The position numbers and the translations under genes were made by a program. The notes under the pieces are model-generated. The model saw nothing but the letters and a program-made list of their open reading frames with translations, was not told the origin of the DNA and did no database searches. This document shows positions 1 through 12,097 of a DNA stretch of 64,000 bases, piece after piece (position 1 is the stretch's first letter; each line of letters starts with the position of its first letter). The stretch is from Floccularia luteovirens (Eukaryota; Basidiomycota; Agaricomycetes; Agaricales; Squamanitaceae), in NCBI GenBank assembly GCA_009739215.1, contig VSJF01000009.1, forward strand, positions 1,417,226 to 1,481,225, in the 5' to 3' direction.

Positions 1-2041
1 ATCCTATATGATGGTCCCCATGATTTTGGGTAGATATATCTTCGATCATGGCTTTCGTTAACGACTAGCGGAACAACCGGAAAAGAGAGCAAACTCACGA
101 CCCTGCTACTGCCCCAAGTTGGGCAAATGCACTTGTAAATGCAAGTGCTGCACTACGTTTTGCAGGGGTTTCGTAGAATGAGTTGCTTCACAAACACCAA
201 TTGAGATGATTTGACATTTTGAAATGATGACAACGTGTATTACACACCTGATCCATGCTAAAAAAACGATATACGAGGCAGGAGTTTGGCCAATCAAGAT
301 TCTAGCACAAAGTATGATGTTAAACCTTGCCCACTCGCAAGCTCAGGAGGTGACTTACATCCCAACATATCGAGCTGCAGTATTCATGGTAGTCATAAGA
401 ATAATATAACCCACAACCGCGACTCCCAAAAATGCAGATATATGCCAGAATCTCTCTTTATGCTTATCAGAATGCCTGATAAAGGGGGTGTTTAACATGA
501 TGCATATGCGGGACAAAGACATGAGAGCATACCTGGAATAGAAGAAAGCAAGTATAGAAACAAGAACCGAAGGTGGCGCACATAGCACCAACGAAATCGT
601 CCGGCTATACCCCATAGTCGATGTCAACGTGGGGAAGTAGACGTTAAACGAGACCGCAAGTAGTAGTATTGCGTAAATCATTGCCAACCACCAAACCTTC
701 CAATCACCCAAAGCTGCCTTCAAACCAGCGAGTTGGGATGTAGAGTTCGGGTCATTGCTACCCGAGACGGCATCTGAACGCATACGTTGAATTGCCAGTG
801 ATTGTTCGGCCGGCGTTAACCATTTCAGAGTGGACTCGTTTTCGGGGAAGTCTGGTAGGACAAAAATTGCGAGAATTGCGATTGCGACTGTCATTGCTCC
901 TTCAGTGTAATAGAGCCATCTAAAGTGGGAGTGATTCAGAAAGCCTATGTTGACAAAAAGGAGTTATATACCTCCAAGCTGCATGACCTAATTTTCCTTC
1001 CATGTTCGACAAAATTGCAGACGCAAAGAGCGAGCCCCAACCAATGCTTATCAATAACCCACAGAAAAGTATGCAAGTCCTCAGTCCCATTTCATCTATC
1101 CCGGGAATTAGCCTTGGGGTAATAGTTTTATAATAATACGCACCACGCTTGTACCACCTGTTGACATTACGATAGTTAATTTGCTATTCAATTGGGATCC
1201 AAATGATATACCTTGATAACAACAGCATCGCACCAGGGAAGAACGCTGCCTCTACAAATCCAAGGAAGAAACGACATACAACAACGCCTGTGTAGCTATA
1301 AATGAAACACATTAACAAATGCGGCACACTCCAATACACATATATACCTCTGTGTGATGCCTGCCGCACGAAAATTAATTAGCTTCATACAGCTATGGCA
1401 GTAAAAATGATTATCTACACACCAGTCAAAGAAGAGATAACTCCCCATGTCATCATAGATCCAGGGAGGTAGAGTGATGGTTTCTTGACATAACTCATAA
1501 ACATATTCCTATAGGTGTCACCTTTATTAGAAAGTGTGGATGAAATATTGCAATGTGAACTGACGAAGGAACCTGCATAAGGATATACCCAACGAAATAA
1601 ATGGCTAATACGGTGGCGAATTGGTTCCCATGTAATCCAAGATCTTCTTCAAACCCACGGAGACGTGCCGATCTAGACAACACATGACGTAGTTGAATTT
1701 TAACAATCCCGAAAAAAAAAAATTTCCCAAACGTACGCAGCGTTTGCACGGTCAATCTGTGTGAGACAGAACGAAAATTTATCATCTTTTCCAAAGTTAG
1801 GGATACATTTACTCACATAGTTCATGATGTATATGAGTACCAAAATACTCATACGAATGTCTACCTTTCTAACCAATCGTTTTTCAAGAGCCTTCAGCTC
1901 ATCTAGTGATTCGGAGTCAATATCCACGACGCCCGTACTCGAAGCATTGTAGTCCACAGTTCGTTTTTCATTGGATTTTTCCTCAGAGTTGTCTCCTTTG
2001 ACAGTCAACACAGATTCAGCAGGTGTAGCTGGGCAAGACAT
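1..2041 (-). CDS. MFS transporter, allantoate/nicotinate permease (Dal5/Tna1-like) family, 3' end off the window
   Basis: Plasma-membrane proton-coupled uptake carrier for a small organic anion; the exact substrate cannot be read from sequence. The exons join in frame through short GT..AG introns (for example about 1804-1772 and 1741-1678 on the minus strand). They give, in order, a polar N-terminus, NYIDRANAASARLRGFEEDL after TM1, GVVVCRFFLGFVEAAFFPGA in TM4, an RWYKRDEMGLRT loop, the central loop with LPDFPENESTLKWLTPAEQ, and a C-terminal half with FYETPAKRSAALAFTSAF and IYPKSWGPSYR, all typical of the family. I chose ATG 2041 because the open frame upstream starts only with GTG. The final 40-60 residues lie beyond position 1. 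No frame breaks were found. The family assignment is firm; the substrate is unknown. Confidence 0.85.
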
Positions 2042-4119
2042 GGGTGTGGGTGGAAAACCTTGGGAGTTAAACACCTTGAATTATGGATCCAGGCAATGAG
2101 AAGTGGGGTTTAACTCGATCCTCAAGGGAGGTTAGAGATTACGACCCGCTCTCGCTGTTTTAATTTATATGGATGCTGGCCCAAGCTGATTACATAGTCG
2201 GGGACCATGCATAGTTACCGTAATAAAACGTCCATTGTACATATATGACTTAGGCACGGGTTTGAGGTTTGAATATGAAGAAGAGTTGCAAAGATCAACG
2301 GTCATTCAATATATTCCCAGGACATATTCTGATGTCCTTTGTCTTTGCTCACAACGATCTGAGTCACTTACTCACCACTCTCGGATTCATCAGCCACCAT
2401 TCCAACCCATATCAATACGACTTTTACTGTGGATACATTCCTTGGCTCTGATCCCGCTCCTCGTTCAAGAGAGACTCTGGAAAGTCAAGCCAAGGTGCAG
2501 CAATAGAGGAATGCAAGCTTAGCGAAGTCATTTTGAAACGTCTTGATTTATCAAATGTTCAAGTCAAAAGGTTGACTATAACCCCATCGTTAACTATATC
2601 TGAATCTCTCGCTCGTATTCCATGACAAGCGCATGCACATGCAGTGGACGAAACTCCAAGGACCAAAAAAAATTGACATGACTTTGAAATGGTTTTGGAG
2701 CCCATACAACACCTTATCATTATCTGACCACTTTCAACTAATTGACACGAGCAACTAACAGAACTTTGGAAGAAATGGGGTTTTGTCGCATCAACTTGAA
2801 ACTCGAATTGGGCAATAACTCTTTGATGTCGACTCAGATGATTACGATATATGGCGAACCACCACGAGATACTCCTCCATACTCCCCCATGGGATAATGA
2901 GATTTCCAGGACATGGGCCTCCGCCACTAGTGTTCCGAATCTGATCTGGCTGCATCTGTGATTGTACATAGCTAGGATTATGTTCTTTTTCAAATGTTTC
3001 TTCGAGTTCCCTTGGGCCCCAGGTGATCACACAAATACCGATGCTCAATTTCGCTTGGTGGTTGATCCTGGATCCATATACAATATGCCTGCTACTTGAA
3101 TTCAAACACTTGGCCTTGGCTTATCTCAATTTTTCTTTCGTTTCAATTTATGCTTCTCCCGTGATCTGCGTTGTATCTTGGATTTCGTCATGTGTAGCTT
3201 TCAAGCTCAAACAGGTAGCGTCAAATCGAACATGTTATCATTTTGCCTAGTGTTCCTGAGCGATATTTATTGGAGGTTCTAGCTCCCTATGCCGCCACAA
3301 TATTGAATAATGTCAATGGTTCGAGCATGTAAAATATCGGCTCATTGTACGTACTAATTGTAATCTTCATATTGAACTCAAATTATTCGGCCTTGTTTCT
3401 ACTTCCCAGACCCAAATATTCAGTTCCCACCTGGGCAAGTGTTTTGTACGTCTCTCTCTTCTTCCACGTCGGGCCCCTGATGGGACGATTGCAGAAACCT
3501 GATCGTTCTGTCTACTTAACCGCCAGTTGGTTCTAGAATTCGGAAGGTTTAAATCAAGAACAAATGATACTCACGATGCGAAACGCCGCCCATGATGTAA
3601 TGTATCTCGTATTTTTTTCTTCGACATATCTTCTTATGCCTTCCATTTCCTGGTCAACACTGCCATGACTCTATAGTTAGGAACTATCAGTATCTTATCG
3701 TGTATGTAGTGTGAGCGCCTTGTTTTTTTTGACAGTTTGTGGCGTTATCTTAGCTTGATTTAAAGTTTTATCTTTCCTCAAGCTGTCAGTGGTTGATCAC
3801 TGATTATTCCGAGTCTCCCTATCCGCGCTCGCTTCTGTCATGTATCTTTCAATGCTGATGTTGACTTTCCAGCTAGAGAAATCCATTGTCGCCACATGAA
3901 AGCCCGAGCTTTACTTACAGTCCCCGTCCATAATGATTTTATCTGTTTTGATTTTTGACATACCCCCGAATGAACACTGATTGGTGTACATTGTATCCAT
4001 GTAATCCGCGGATAAACTCATTCGACGTTTCGTCGTCTATATGGCCTGTATGCAAATGTACTCTACTATAACCATTTCTTGGGCCTTGGCACAATTTTTT
4101 TACAGTCCATCCGATGCCA
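2042..4119. other. Gene-poor stretch, nothing recognised
   Basis: Short open frames occur on both strands (for example 2842-3105 minus and 3023-3250 plus), but none matches a family I know and none joins to neighbours through plausible introns. The region separates the MFS start from a broken ArAE copy. It may hold the MFS promoter at its left end; no clear motif was found. Confidence 0.5.
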
Positions 4120-5265
4120 AGCTACTTTTGTACATCGTGTCTAAGATTTTACAATGTCCAACGTTTCCAACGTTCACACATCCTGAGGCTGTCTAAATGT
4201 ACAGTACTTGTACGCGGTCCAAGTTCCACACCAATAGTACTGCCAACGTTGTTGTTGTTAGCATTTTCGCATTGGCTTGAAAACCAAAATTACGTATGTG
4301 AAATTGCTCACCAATGATCTCTTTTGTTGCAAGCATCAACCGATCCAGTCTATTGACGATACCACAAGCGGTGGATACGCCTATGCCAACATCCTGTATG
4401 TTACAGTAAGTTTCAAATTCAAGTCTCTTCAAATTCTTTGTGGTTAACATCAAGACCATGATATATAACCATAGATCTCTCGAGAAGTGGGCAGGGAGTA
4501 ATTTGAGGCAGAGGGGTGCCATTTCTTAATGAAGATGACATCATGCCTGGCAGGTCAAATTTATGAAGAGAATGCATCTATTATATATATAATAGCTTAC
4601 TTATAACTGCGAGAATATCTCTCTTGGAACTTGGGGTCGATCAATCGAGTTAGCTGTCCCATAAATCTTATATATCGTTCCAATCTTGGTTCGGTACTTG
4701 AACTTTCAATAGGTGAGAAACTTACATTGCCCAGTCGAACCTGTTTTCTGTGTCACCAATGTCAGTATAGTTATTAACGAGCGTTGTAAACGGAGCATTT
4801 TTACTGTACGCAAATGGGGCAGACGCTTTGATTAGGGAGGGTAGGCTCCACAAAACTTTAATAACAACACTTTAAATTTCTGATACAAGGGGCAATGGAG
4901 CAACAGACATACCAGTAAATAACCCAGTTTTGATAGCGATAGTGTGTTTCCTCTACTGGGGCTTGACACAGCGTAATATAAGTAGTGATTCATAATTTGT
5001 TCAATCCAGTTGCGTGGTGACTCGGATCGTCATCGTCGTTAGTTTCTGTATTTTCTGAAATTTCTCAGTGTATAAATTTCTTTAGTGGTGTCCAGATCTG
5101 CTTGTGCCCGCGCTCTTGTTCCAAACGAACGACCTCATCTAGCTGTTCAATAATAAGACTTGAGAACGTCTAATATCTGCACGGCCTTACGGACTTATTA
5201 AACTTACGGACTTATTAAACTGTACCATTTGAATCATGATATCAGGAAATCTGGGTAGGTGATGC
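4120..5265 (-). pseudogene. Degenerate copy of the ArAE/DUF2421 transporter 3' half (part 1)
   Basis: This stretch aligns by eye with the 3' half of the transporter gene at 12.6-17.3 kb. The shared blocks are 4120-4340 with 12580-12800, 4500-4620 with 13010-13140, 4690-4780 with 14250-14340, and 5060-5250 with 14760-14915. About 1 kb of the source (roughly 13.18-14.22 kb) is missing, and another ~110 bp near 14.58-14.69 kb. The longest open frame (4193-4522) carries the C-terminal signature IVNRLDRLMLATKEIIGEQ but ends in other frames. It cannot encode a working transporter. The copy is interrupted at about 5265 and resumes at about 7090. Confidence 0.8.
5186..5219. repeat. Two-copy 17 bp tandem repeat
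   Basis: The unit CTTACGGACTTATTAAA occurs twice back to back inside the broken transporter copy. The intact gene has only one comparable stretch at about 14.86 kb, so the duplication arose in the copy. Confidence 0.8.
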
Positions 5266-7090
5266 ATATAGAATGAACATTCTGCCCACAGATTGTTCTC
5301 GACAGTGGAAGGTTTGTGAGTTTTTCGACGTGTCTCCCAGTTGCACTAATTACCGTGTTTTGTAGGTCAACCCTAAGTCGTTATTAAAAAAGCCAAATGG
5401 ACTGTTAAAATCGTTAGTCGAGATAGGGTTATTCTGTAGAAATATCAGTTGCAAAGAAGCCGTTATAAATACGAGTGCTATCATCAGCTTACTTAAGATC
5501 AGATAAACTTGAACAACAACGACCAAATAAGCAACAATGCCCGACATACAGAGGCAAGCAACCAATCTCATCCCAGACCTGGCGTGAAATAGCAAAGCAC
5601 CAGCCGCGATGTCCCATGCTGAACGACTTTACATCGTGTTGCTCAGGTCTTTCGGAATCCAGAATGTACCACTTGACTCAACACTCGCTTGTAATTCCAA
5701 TCTGCCTTCACAAAAGAGAAGATGGGGGCGGTCTGTATATTTTCAGCTCTTATTGCTTTGCGTGATCTAAGTGTCTCGGCAGGATTCAGGAGCTAAATGG
5801 CGATAAGCCTTTTGTTGATAGTGTAGAGTATATGAAGGTAATACTACCCCCAAGCTGCTGAGCGCTATTATCTTACTGCTGTTTTTGACAAGAGCTCCAA
5901 GAGCAAAGGGTTGAATCAGCACTTGAATGGTATGAACAATCAGTAGAAATCCCGCAAACCAATAACAATTGCTACAATTGTTATTGGTTTGCAAGGTTTC
6001 TACTGTGGTGGAGTTGGAGTTCCAACTGAAGCTGCTCCTGTCATACTTTCAGCAAGGAGTGATATACACTTCAAGTGCAAGGTATGCATTTTGTTTTTGT
6101 TAGTGCGTCCCAAGTAACTCCAGATTACAGCCAAAGAGGCTCAGGCTCAGGACTTTCAAGAACCAACGGCCAAATTTCATTCAACAGGAACGAAACACAA
6201 TCCAGTCCAAGTTAGCCGCAACGAACTATTCCAGTCCCAATCCTCGTTCATCCTTCTTCGTCAACATCATACCCTAACCCTAACCCTCCCGCTTCTCCTA
6301 GGCACTCCGATACTTCGGTCCCGCCCATTACAATCCCGACATCTTCCAAACTCGCTTCAATGGCAACCTCTTGAATGATACGAACGATTGTGTCAGATTC
6401 AAGCTCAGAAAGCAGGTCTATGCGGAAGCAAATTTACAGCCTTGCATACGAGGAGTGTCGTGGGTCTTTTAGCGCAGTAAGCTGGGTAATTCAAATAAGG
6501 ATGGACCTGACTTTACACAACATTACTGGAATTGTACAATGCCCGCAATAAGCTGCAAGAAGCTTCGGATGTCCCTTTCAAATACTTGCCTGATCGCATG
6601 GAAGGCCAAGGCTCCAAGCTGAAACTGATCATCTATGTGGACGAATCCCGAATTTGACCTCGATAAAGCTCACAGGTGACAACAAAAAGCGGACGATGCT
6701 CGATTTTCTTGGATACGCTATTAATGAATGTAAAGACCATAGTCTCCTTGGAATTTTTTCTCTCAACTGTCCCTACCTATGTCCCTCATCCGGAACCAAG
6801 AGCTGTCCCCCCAAGCGCCGGTACATCAGCGTTGATTTTGAGATTGGCCCTGCCGTTTTGTCCTGCTAAACTATGATACTTAGAGAAAGAATAACCCTAT
6901 TATTACAGAATCAGAAATGACGCTATTCGATATCTGCATGGTGGCCTTTTCGGTTCGTTTAGGAGGCCTGCTGTGAGTTGAGGTTCTCCATTGTAGTGAA
7001 CAGTATGCATATATTGTGTTATACAGTTGGTGGACGAGATTCACAGATCCGCAAACCAGCGAGATTTATCGTTATATGGTCGAAGAAGTG
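5266..7090. other. 1.8 kb insertion splitting the ArAE copy, with relic coding traces
   Basis: In the intact gene the flanking sequences are continuous inside an exon (around 14915-14935). Here they are 1.8 kb apart, so this DNA was inserted. Minus-strand frames 5350-5595 and 5767-5994 are strongly hydrophobic, suggesting fragments of a membrane protein. On the plus strand about 6535-6640 encodes a run including SKLKLIIYVDES, followed by a segment with FFLSTVPTY and then LWWTRFTDP at about 7030. These resemble a lineage-specific Agaricomycete protein family with a P-loop-like core, but frames are broken and the resemblance is from memory only. No clear terminal repeats or target duplication were found. 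Confidence 0.45.
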
Positions 7091-7255
7091 CGTACAAACA
7101 TAACAGTTAAACAAATGTCGGTGAAGTGGGGATAAATTGAGATTCTCGGTCGAGTCTCCACCTAACACGGCCTCAAATGCTGGCCGGTATGGATCAAAGA
7201 TCCGACGTCTGCCTACTTGTCAGGAAACTGGACATGGGATAATCTTGGCATTTCG
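7091..7255 (-). pseudogene. Degenerate copy of the ArAE/DUF2421 transporter (part 2)
   Basis: Positions 7095-7250 closely match 14930-15070 of the intact gene, including the shared stretches ACAAATGTCGGTGA and GGCCGGTATGGATCAA. Together with 4120-5265 this is one duplicated segment split by an insertion. It holds only a piece of one exon and cannot be functional. Confidence 0.8.
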
Positions 7256-8588
7256 AATAGATTTCCCGGATCCGGATGTGAGAGATGGCTCTTTGGGTTC
7301 CTTGAACTTTAGTTTGCATTACAATTTTGGGGCAGCGGCCACTTTGAATGGGAGGTCCTCTACCTCAGGGGTTTGGGTTTGTTTATGGTGGCGTGTACGG
7401 CCCGTGGTGGTCTTGGGGGCCTTGGGGGTCCTCTGGGTTGCCGTATTAACCTTCTTTGACTGTGCTTATTGTTTCTTGCGACTGTTGAAAATAGCGGGAA
7501 GCAAGGTCTGCTACGGGACCTCCAGTGCACTATGGCTTCAAAACAAGTTGATTGTTGTGGGTCTTCCACTTGATCTTTACTTTAAATTTTTATTCAGCAC
7601 CTGTACAATATCTCACAGTGTCCCCAAAACTGGTTACAATGTTGGATAGCTTATTTGGCATTGAGCTATGGGCAAAAACGCATGTTTTATCAGCAAGCTC
7701 ACTAGACATATTTTTTATACGGTCAAATCAGACCTTTTTTTCATCAGGTACCACCTGTCGAATGCTCCCTAGATTCCATATATACGAAATTTTACGAGAA
7801 CGGATACGTTTTCCATGAGATAGGTACGACATAAAGCTACTTGCAGAAATTTGATGTGATTGCCTCACTACCTTGGCCAACTTTATTGGAAACCGTTTGT
7901 AAACGGAAATGGTAACAGGTTCTGCCGCGCACAAAGCATGGCCTTGTTGACTTAACAAAACGCACAAGAACAAACCTGATTTTCGAATCTCATCAGAGAA
8001 GGATCCAGTCCCTTCTTCACATACTTGTTAAGACGCCCATGGCCGCAAGACCTCACGGCGGCCGTTGCTACAAATATGTATGAAATATACAACATGTATA
8101 CTTTCATTTGGATCCATTCCTCATATCGTTATGAATGTCCACCAATTGTGTGTGTACCCATTGTATGGTGCATGAGCTGTATCAGGTTTGATTTGATTTT
8201 TTCAGAATTAGAATTTGATGCCGGGGTACGATCGATTGTGTGCACATGCTGCTTTTCCAGTCTCGGTGCATTACATACCCTACCTCGTCCCATGGTCTGT
8301 TCTTCTCGGATTCTCTTAAGGTAGCCCTGCCGGGGGTCTGAACTCATTATAATGGTATGTTTTAGCATCCGGATTCCGAAATAAGAACATAATCGTACAT
8401 CTATTGCACCTTTCGGCCAAGAATTAATCTAAATGAGAACGATTACGGTAATAACATGTGGGATCTGGAGGCGTTTGTTAAAGCCTTTCAAAGTCTACGG
8501 ACCAATTTGGGTGAGGGTGGTTAATTTGACACAACAGTTTGGACTTTACTGACGCTCATCAAGCTACAACTGTACTGAAAACCTTACC
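7256..8588. other. Intergenic, nothing recognised
   Basis: Open frames of 70-170 codons exist (for example 7137-7649 plus), but they are composition-driven: no recognisable motifs, no intron-joined continuation, and the 5' part of that frame is the ArAE copy read in the wrong frame. The last few hundred bases should contain the promoter of the glycosyltransferase at 8589; no TATA box stands out. Confidence 0.5.
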
Positions 8589-10251
8589 ATGCTGTTCAGA
8601 CATATCGATTGGACATTGGCAATATCCCTCTTTCTATTCGTGACTGGAGTGTCGGTTCCTATACGTCAACATATCTTCACTTCCCAAGAGCTACAACATC
8701 GTTCCTGCTCTAAATTCATTTCACATCGATATTTCTGACCCTTCAAATTATGTTTTGGGCCCACCTACTGACGCGTTCGTAGGTGTGTATAATATGTACT
8801 TGTTGTCGACATCTAGTAACGAAAAATCTTCCAGACAATTTGCGAAACGACACATTTTATGTCACAACATGGAGCGGCGGGGGATTCAGTGGGTATTCAG
8901 GTTCTCAACTCGTTGATCTTTTTCAAACATACAGCTAGCAAACCAATTTATGGCTATGGTGAATCATTTGATTATTCTGTTTGCTATGTGCTCATTGGAA
9001 TCTCGTTACGACACAGGTCAACCTAATATTTCTGGGACAAATTTCTGATCGCATACCCATAATCCCTCCTTTCTTTCCAAACTCTCATATATGTATGCCC
9101 ATCCTATTAAACCATTACTACCAACGTCCATAACCTTATTGATAACATAGCACGCTCGGCAACACACCTTGATTTTGGAGACGTATTCAACATGACCCAT
9201 TTTCGAGTGGCCACACGCATTCCAGTACTCGAATGGCGTGATGTAAAAAAACCGCCAACGCCAGAAATCCCATTTTCTGACTCTGAGGTAGAGCATTTAG
9301 GTTGTTGGACAACAACTCCTGAGGAGAGGAATGCCGTAAGGACGGAACATGTATTCACTCACCTCGGTCTCGATGTGTCCTATTCAAGAGTTCCAAGATG
9401 GACGCGTTATGCATCCGACCAGAAGGAGTTATTCTTTTCCTCCTATGCAATGGGCAGCCTCATCTTTCCAGGGGAAAAAACAAATGGTTATAAGCTCATT
9501 GCCGAGTCTCCGTTGAAATCAACCTTACCACCTGACACGCATCTGTCCTGCTTTGATATGCTATACTACATATCAACAGCACACAAGAGATATGAATGGG
9601 AAACTGTATGGTGTCCTGAGTGGCGATTTTATGGGAAATACTTGAAATTCACCGAGCCTCTCGTGGATCTCTCTAAATCGTACTTAAGGAGGGCTTTTAT
9701 TAGCGACATAATTCCTCCTGTAAGCGTTGAATTTTTTTTAGAAAATAGTAGAAACAGACCACTGACATACTTTTCTCAGTTTATTGCAGTCCACATGCGC
9801 CATGGGGATTTCGAACCAGGTTGTTCGGATAAAGAAAACGTTTCCACAAAATGTTTCCCATCGATCTCAGCCTACTCAAGGCATGTCAAAGAAATTCAAG
9901 ACGAGTTGTTGGCGAAGAAGGGTATAAGCGTTACTGAAGTCCTAGTATCATCTGGTGAGTGTTAGAACTAATAAACAAGGGAGTCTTTGCTGATGTTATC
10001 AATCAGACGAGGTAGTACCACAGTTTTGGTTAGATATAAAAGAAGTTGGATGGAGGTACATAAACCACACTGAGGAAATGACAGTCGAGAAATATGGGGA
10101 TTGGTATCCGATACTAGTGGACGTTATAAGTCATAGTCAAGCGGATGGGTTTGTAGGAGTAAAGAGTTCTACGTTTAGTCTAGTGAGTCAGAAAAGGGTG
10201 GAGGATTGGCGACATTGTCCTACAGGGTTGATAGATAGAAATGAGCATTAG
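8589..10251 (+). CDS. O-fucosyltransferase-like glycosyltransferase, type II membrane protein
   Basis: Probable Golgi/ER-lumen glycosyltransferase of the GDP-fucose protein O-fucosyltransferase-like superfamily common in Agaricomycetes; acceptor unknown. ATG 8589 gives a short hydrophobic signal-anchor (WTLAISLFLFV). Introns that keep frame include about 8648-8688, 8791-8834, 8888-8937, 8959-9018, 9092-9149 and 9956-10006. They yield GGFTNQFMAMVNLIFLGQIS, then DRIPIIPPFFPNSHI, FGDVFNMTHF, RIPVLEWRDVK, WCPEWRFYGKYLKFTEPLVD and the sugar-nucleotide-site motif FIAVHMRHGDF. The C-terminal exon has SSDEVVPQFW and a DGFVGVKSSTFSLVSQKR block typical of the fold's second half. The gene appears intact. 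The first intron (41 bp) and hence the start are the least certain parts. Confidence 0.8.
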
Positions 10252-10489
10252 TAATTGTAATAGCCAGTCACTGTGACAAACAAAGGAATTCTGTGCTAAA
10301 AAACCGCTCAATCAATGCCAGTAACGCTAAACAAAAAGCAATGTGAAGTGCGGATCGGTGCAATTGTTCGTGAACGTACTGTAAACCTCCTTATCAATCC
10401 ATATCTTCTTCTTTCTCAGTCGCTTTGTCAAGATATGTGAGAGAAGGGTCCGGCCGATGTGTGACTGTGGGTTGAGGTTAGACTGCTAC
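10252..10489. other. Intergenic between glycosyltransferase and RhoGEF relic
   Basis: No coding signal seen. The left end should hold the glycosyltransferase terminator region; the right end grades into the RhoGEF-derived fragment. Confidence 0.4.
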
Positions 10490-11170
10490 TATTAGGTCTC
10501 CGCCCACTTTCCGTTTGTCAAATCGATCAGTTAACGAGGGAATTGCAAGGCAGGACGATCAATATTTGGTGTGCCATGGTAGTAGATGTCATTAGTGACC
10601 AGAAGGCATATACGTTTCCGACATTTTCTAATTCCTTGGACGTAGTCTATCTCACCTTTGATGAGTTCGAAGATAGTGTTGTGGGGGAATCATAAGGCAA
10701 AGAGAAGAACTGGAGCTTAAGATCAATTATGCATGTGTAGGCCTGACGTTTACATTCTTCTTTTGACAGCGTCATTCGAAAATCAGGTCGTGCCACTCCC
10801 ATTTACTGCTCGTGCCCTTCTCTATAGCAGATTGAAATATTCGAGTTGTGCCACGTTGTCAGTGATGACCTCGATAGCTTCAAGGACATAATCAGAGTCT
10901 GGGTTTCGTCTGGATAGATGAGCCGTAATTCAGTTGCTGCACCTAAAATAATGTCGCCCATAATACAGTGTATTATCAGTGCTTGCTCCCTCTGCCGAAC
11001 ATACATGACTTCAAAAGAGTAGTCGATTGCGTTCACGAAGCCCAAGAACATTACCAAACACCTCCCCAATGAAACCTTCCAGGCAGAATGATGGAATGAC
11101 GAGAGGGTTTACTTTGTGTAAGCGGTTTATGAAGGGGGACTCGGCGATGTACAGATCACTGACATATTGC
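10490..11170 (-). pseudogene. Broken copy of the RhoGEF gene (first DH domain and linker)
   Basis: The minus strand matches two blocks of the RhoGEF gene at 33.8-39.5 kb. About 11170-10910 corresponds to 35650-35920, sharing VMYVRQREQA and GDIILGAATE. About 10910-10500 corresponds to 36190-36560, sharing DSDYVLEAIE and the second-domain start. The roughly 270 bp between those blocks in the source is gone, and frames are broken. It lies head to head with an eIF3e fragment, just as the intact genes do, but in inverted overall orientation. Confidence 0.85.
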
Positions 11171-11326
11171 TGATGAGTTTATGTATAATCCTGCAAACAA
11201 TGTATTTAGCTGGAATAAATAAATAGATATATCTATAGTTTACACCTGACGTCGGACTGATAACACTTTCTGGCAAAGATTGGAAGAGTTCGGAAGGTAA
11301 AGTCCAATCTTTAAAACCCTAAAATC

Positions 11327-11725
11327 ATGTCAGGCTGCTTTCAGGTTGCACATACTTACCGTCTTAGACGTGGTGTCACTGGTCGCACTTCCCTCTTTCG
11401 TGAAGATGAGGTTCAACACCAAGACTCTGTAACAAAATTTCTCAAGGAACAATATATTGACTTTGATTTTGAGGCAGCTCAACAAAAATTAGTTTTAGCG
11501 GAGGAAGTCATCAGCGACGGAAATGGATTGTCAACCTCATCCGTTGAAACGCGTATGGGAGCCGATGCAAAAATTGACTTGGAAAAGTTCGTTGTTGTTA
11601 CTTGAACGCTAAATTCTTTAACGCACATATGGTCTGTTTATCAATCAGTTATAGAAAAGACATGGAGTCGAGCTCTCGGAGCTGCCGTCGCTCGCACGAC
11701 TCGACCAGATGGGTTTAGAGCCAAG
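11327..11725 (+). pseudogene. Mosaic relic of eIF3e
   Basis: Short blocks of the eIF3e gene (31.8-33.4 kb) are fused with the intervening parts deleted. In order they are a TSLF.EDEVQ block from the N-terminus, [34 protein letters not shown], and after an intron-like gap the C-terminal [12 protein letters not shown]. The frame is open over 92 codons but lacks most of the PCI and helical regions, so it cannot replace eIF3e. Its head-to-head placement with the RhoGEF relic argues that both came from one copied segment. Confidence 0.85.
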
Positions 11726-11837
11726 CCGTCAGTCATTGAACATCATGATGGAACTTGTCTCGTACCTTTACGCCCCATCCAGGGATATGTGTTGGTTATT
11801 CATCGGGAACAGTAAGTAATGCACCTAGAATCAAGTA

Positions 11838-12097
11838 GATAGTATATGTAGTTGATTGCGTTCTAATACAATGCGCTGTCAATCGATGTGTGACTCATTG
11901 TCCCACATCGGGAAATTGGCTTGGTGACAGTTATGAGCGGAAATTAAGATATATAGAGGAGGAGGATCTGGTCCTTAGAGGCTGTTGAGAGATGCAGATG
12001 TGACGTGTCTCAACCAATTTCCTGATCCGGGACAATGCGTCACACATTTGGCTTGATAGCGCATTATATTAGAACGCAATCAACTACATATACTATC
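11838..12097. mobile_element. Foldback MITE-like element with ~80 bp terminal inverted repeats
   Basis: The left end (from GATAGTATATGTAGTTGATT at 11838) and the reverse complement of the right end (ending 12097) are identical for about 30 bases and similar for about 80. Total length is 260 bp, with no coding capacity. No clear target-site duplication could be set; the flanks are CAAGTA on the left and ATCTCAC on the right. Size and structure fit a non-autonomous DNA element or foldback element. The left arm carries GTCCCACATCG and a downstream AT-rich TATA-like stretch. Confidence 0.8.

Noticed and set aside
6272..6287. CCCTAACCCTAACCCT, a telomere-like run
   Set aside because: Only two and a half units; too short to claim an interstitial telomere.
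7137..7649. 170-codon plus frame as a gene
   Set aside because: Its first part overlaps the ArAE relic read on the wrong strand, and the rest has no motif or homologous exon.
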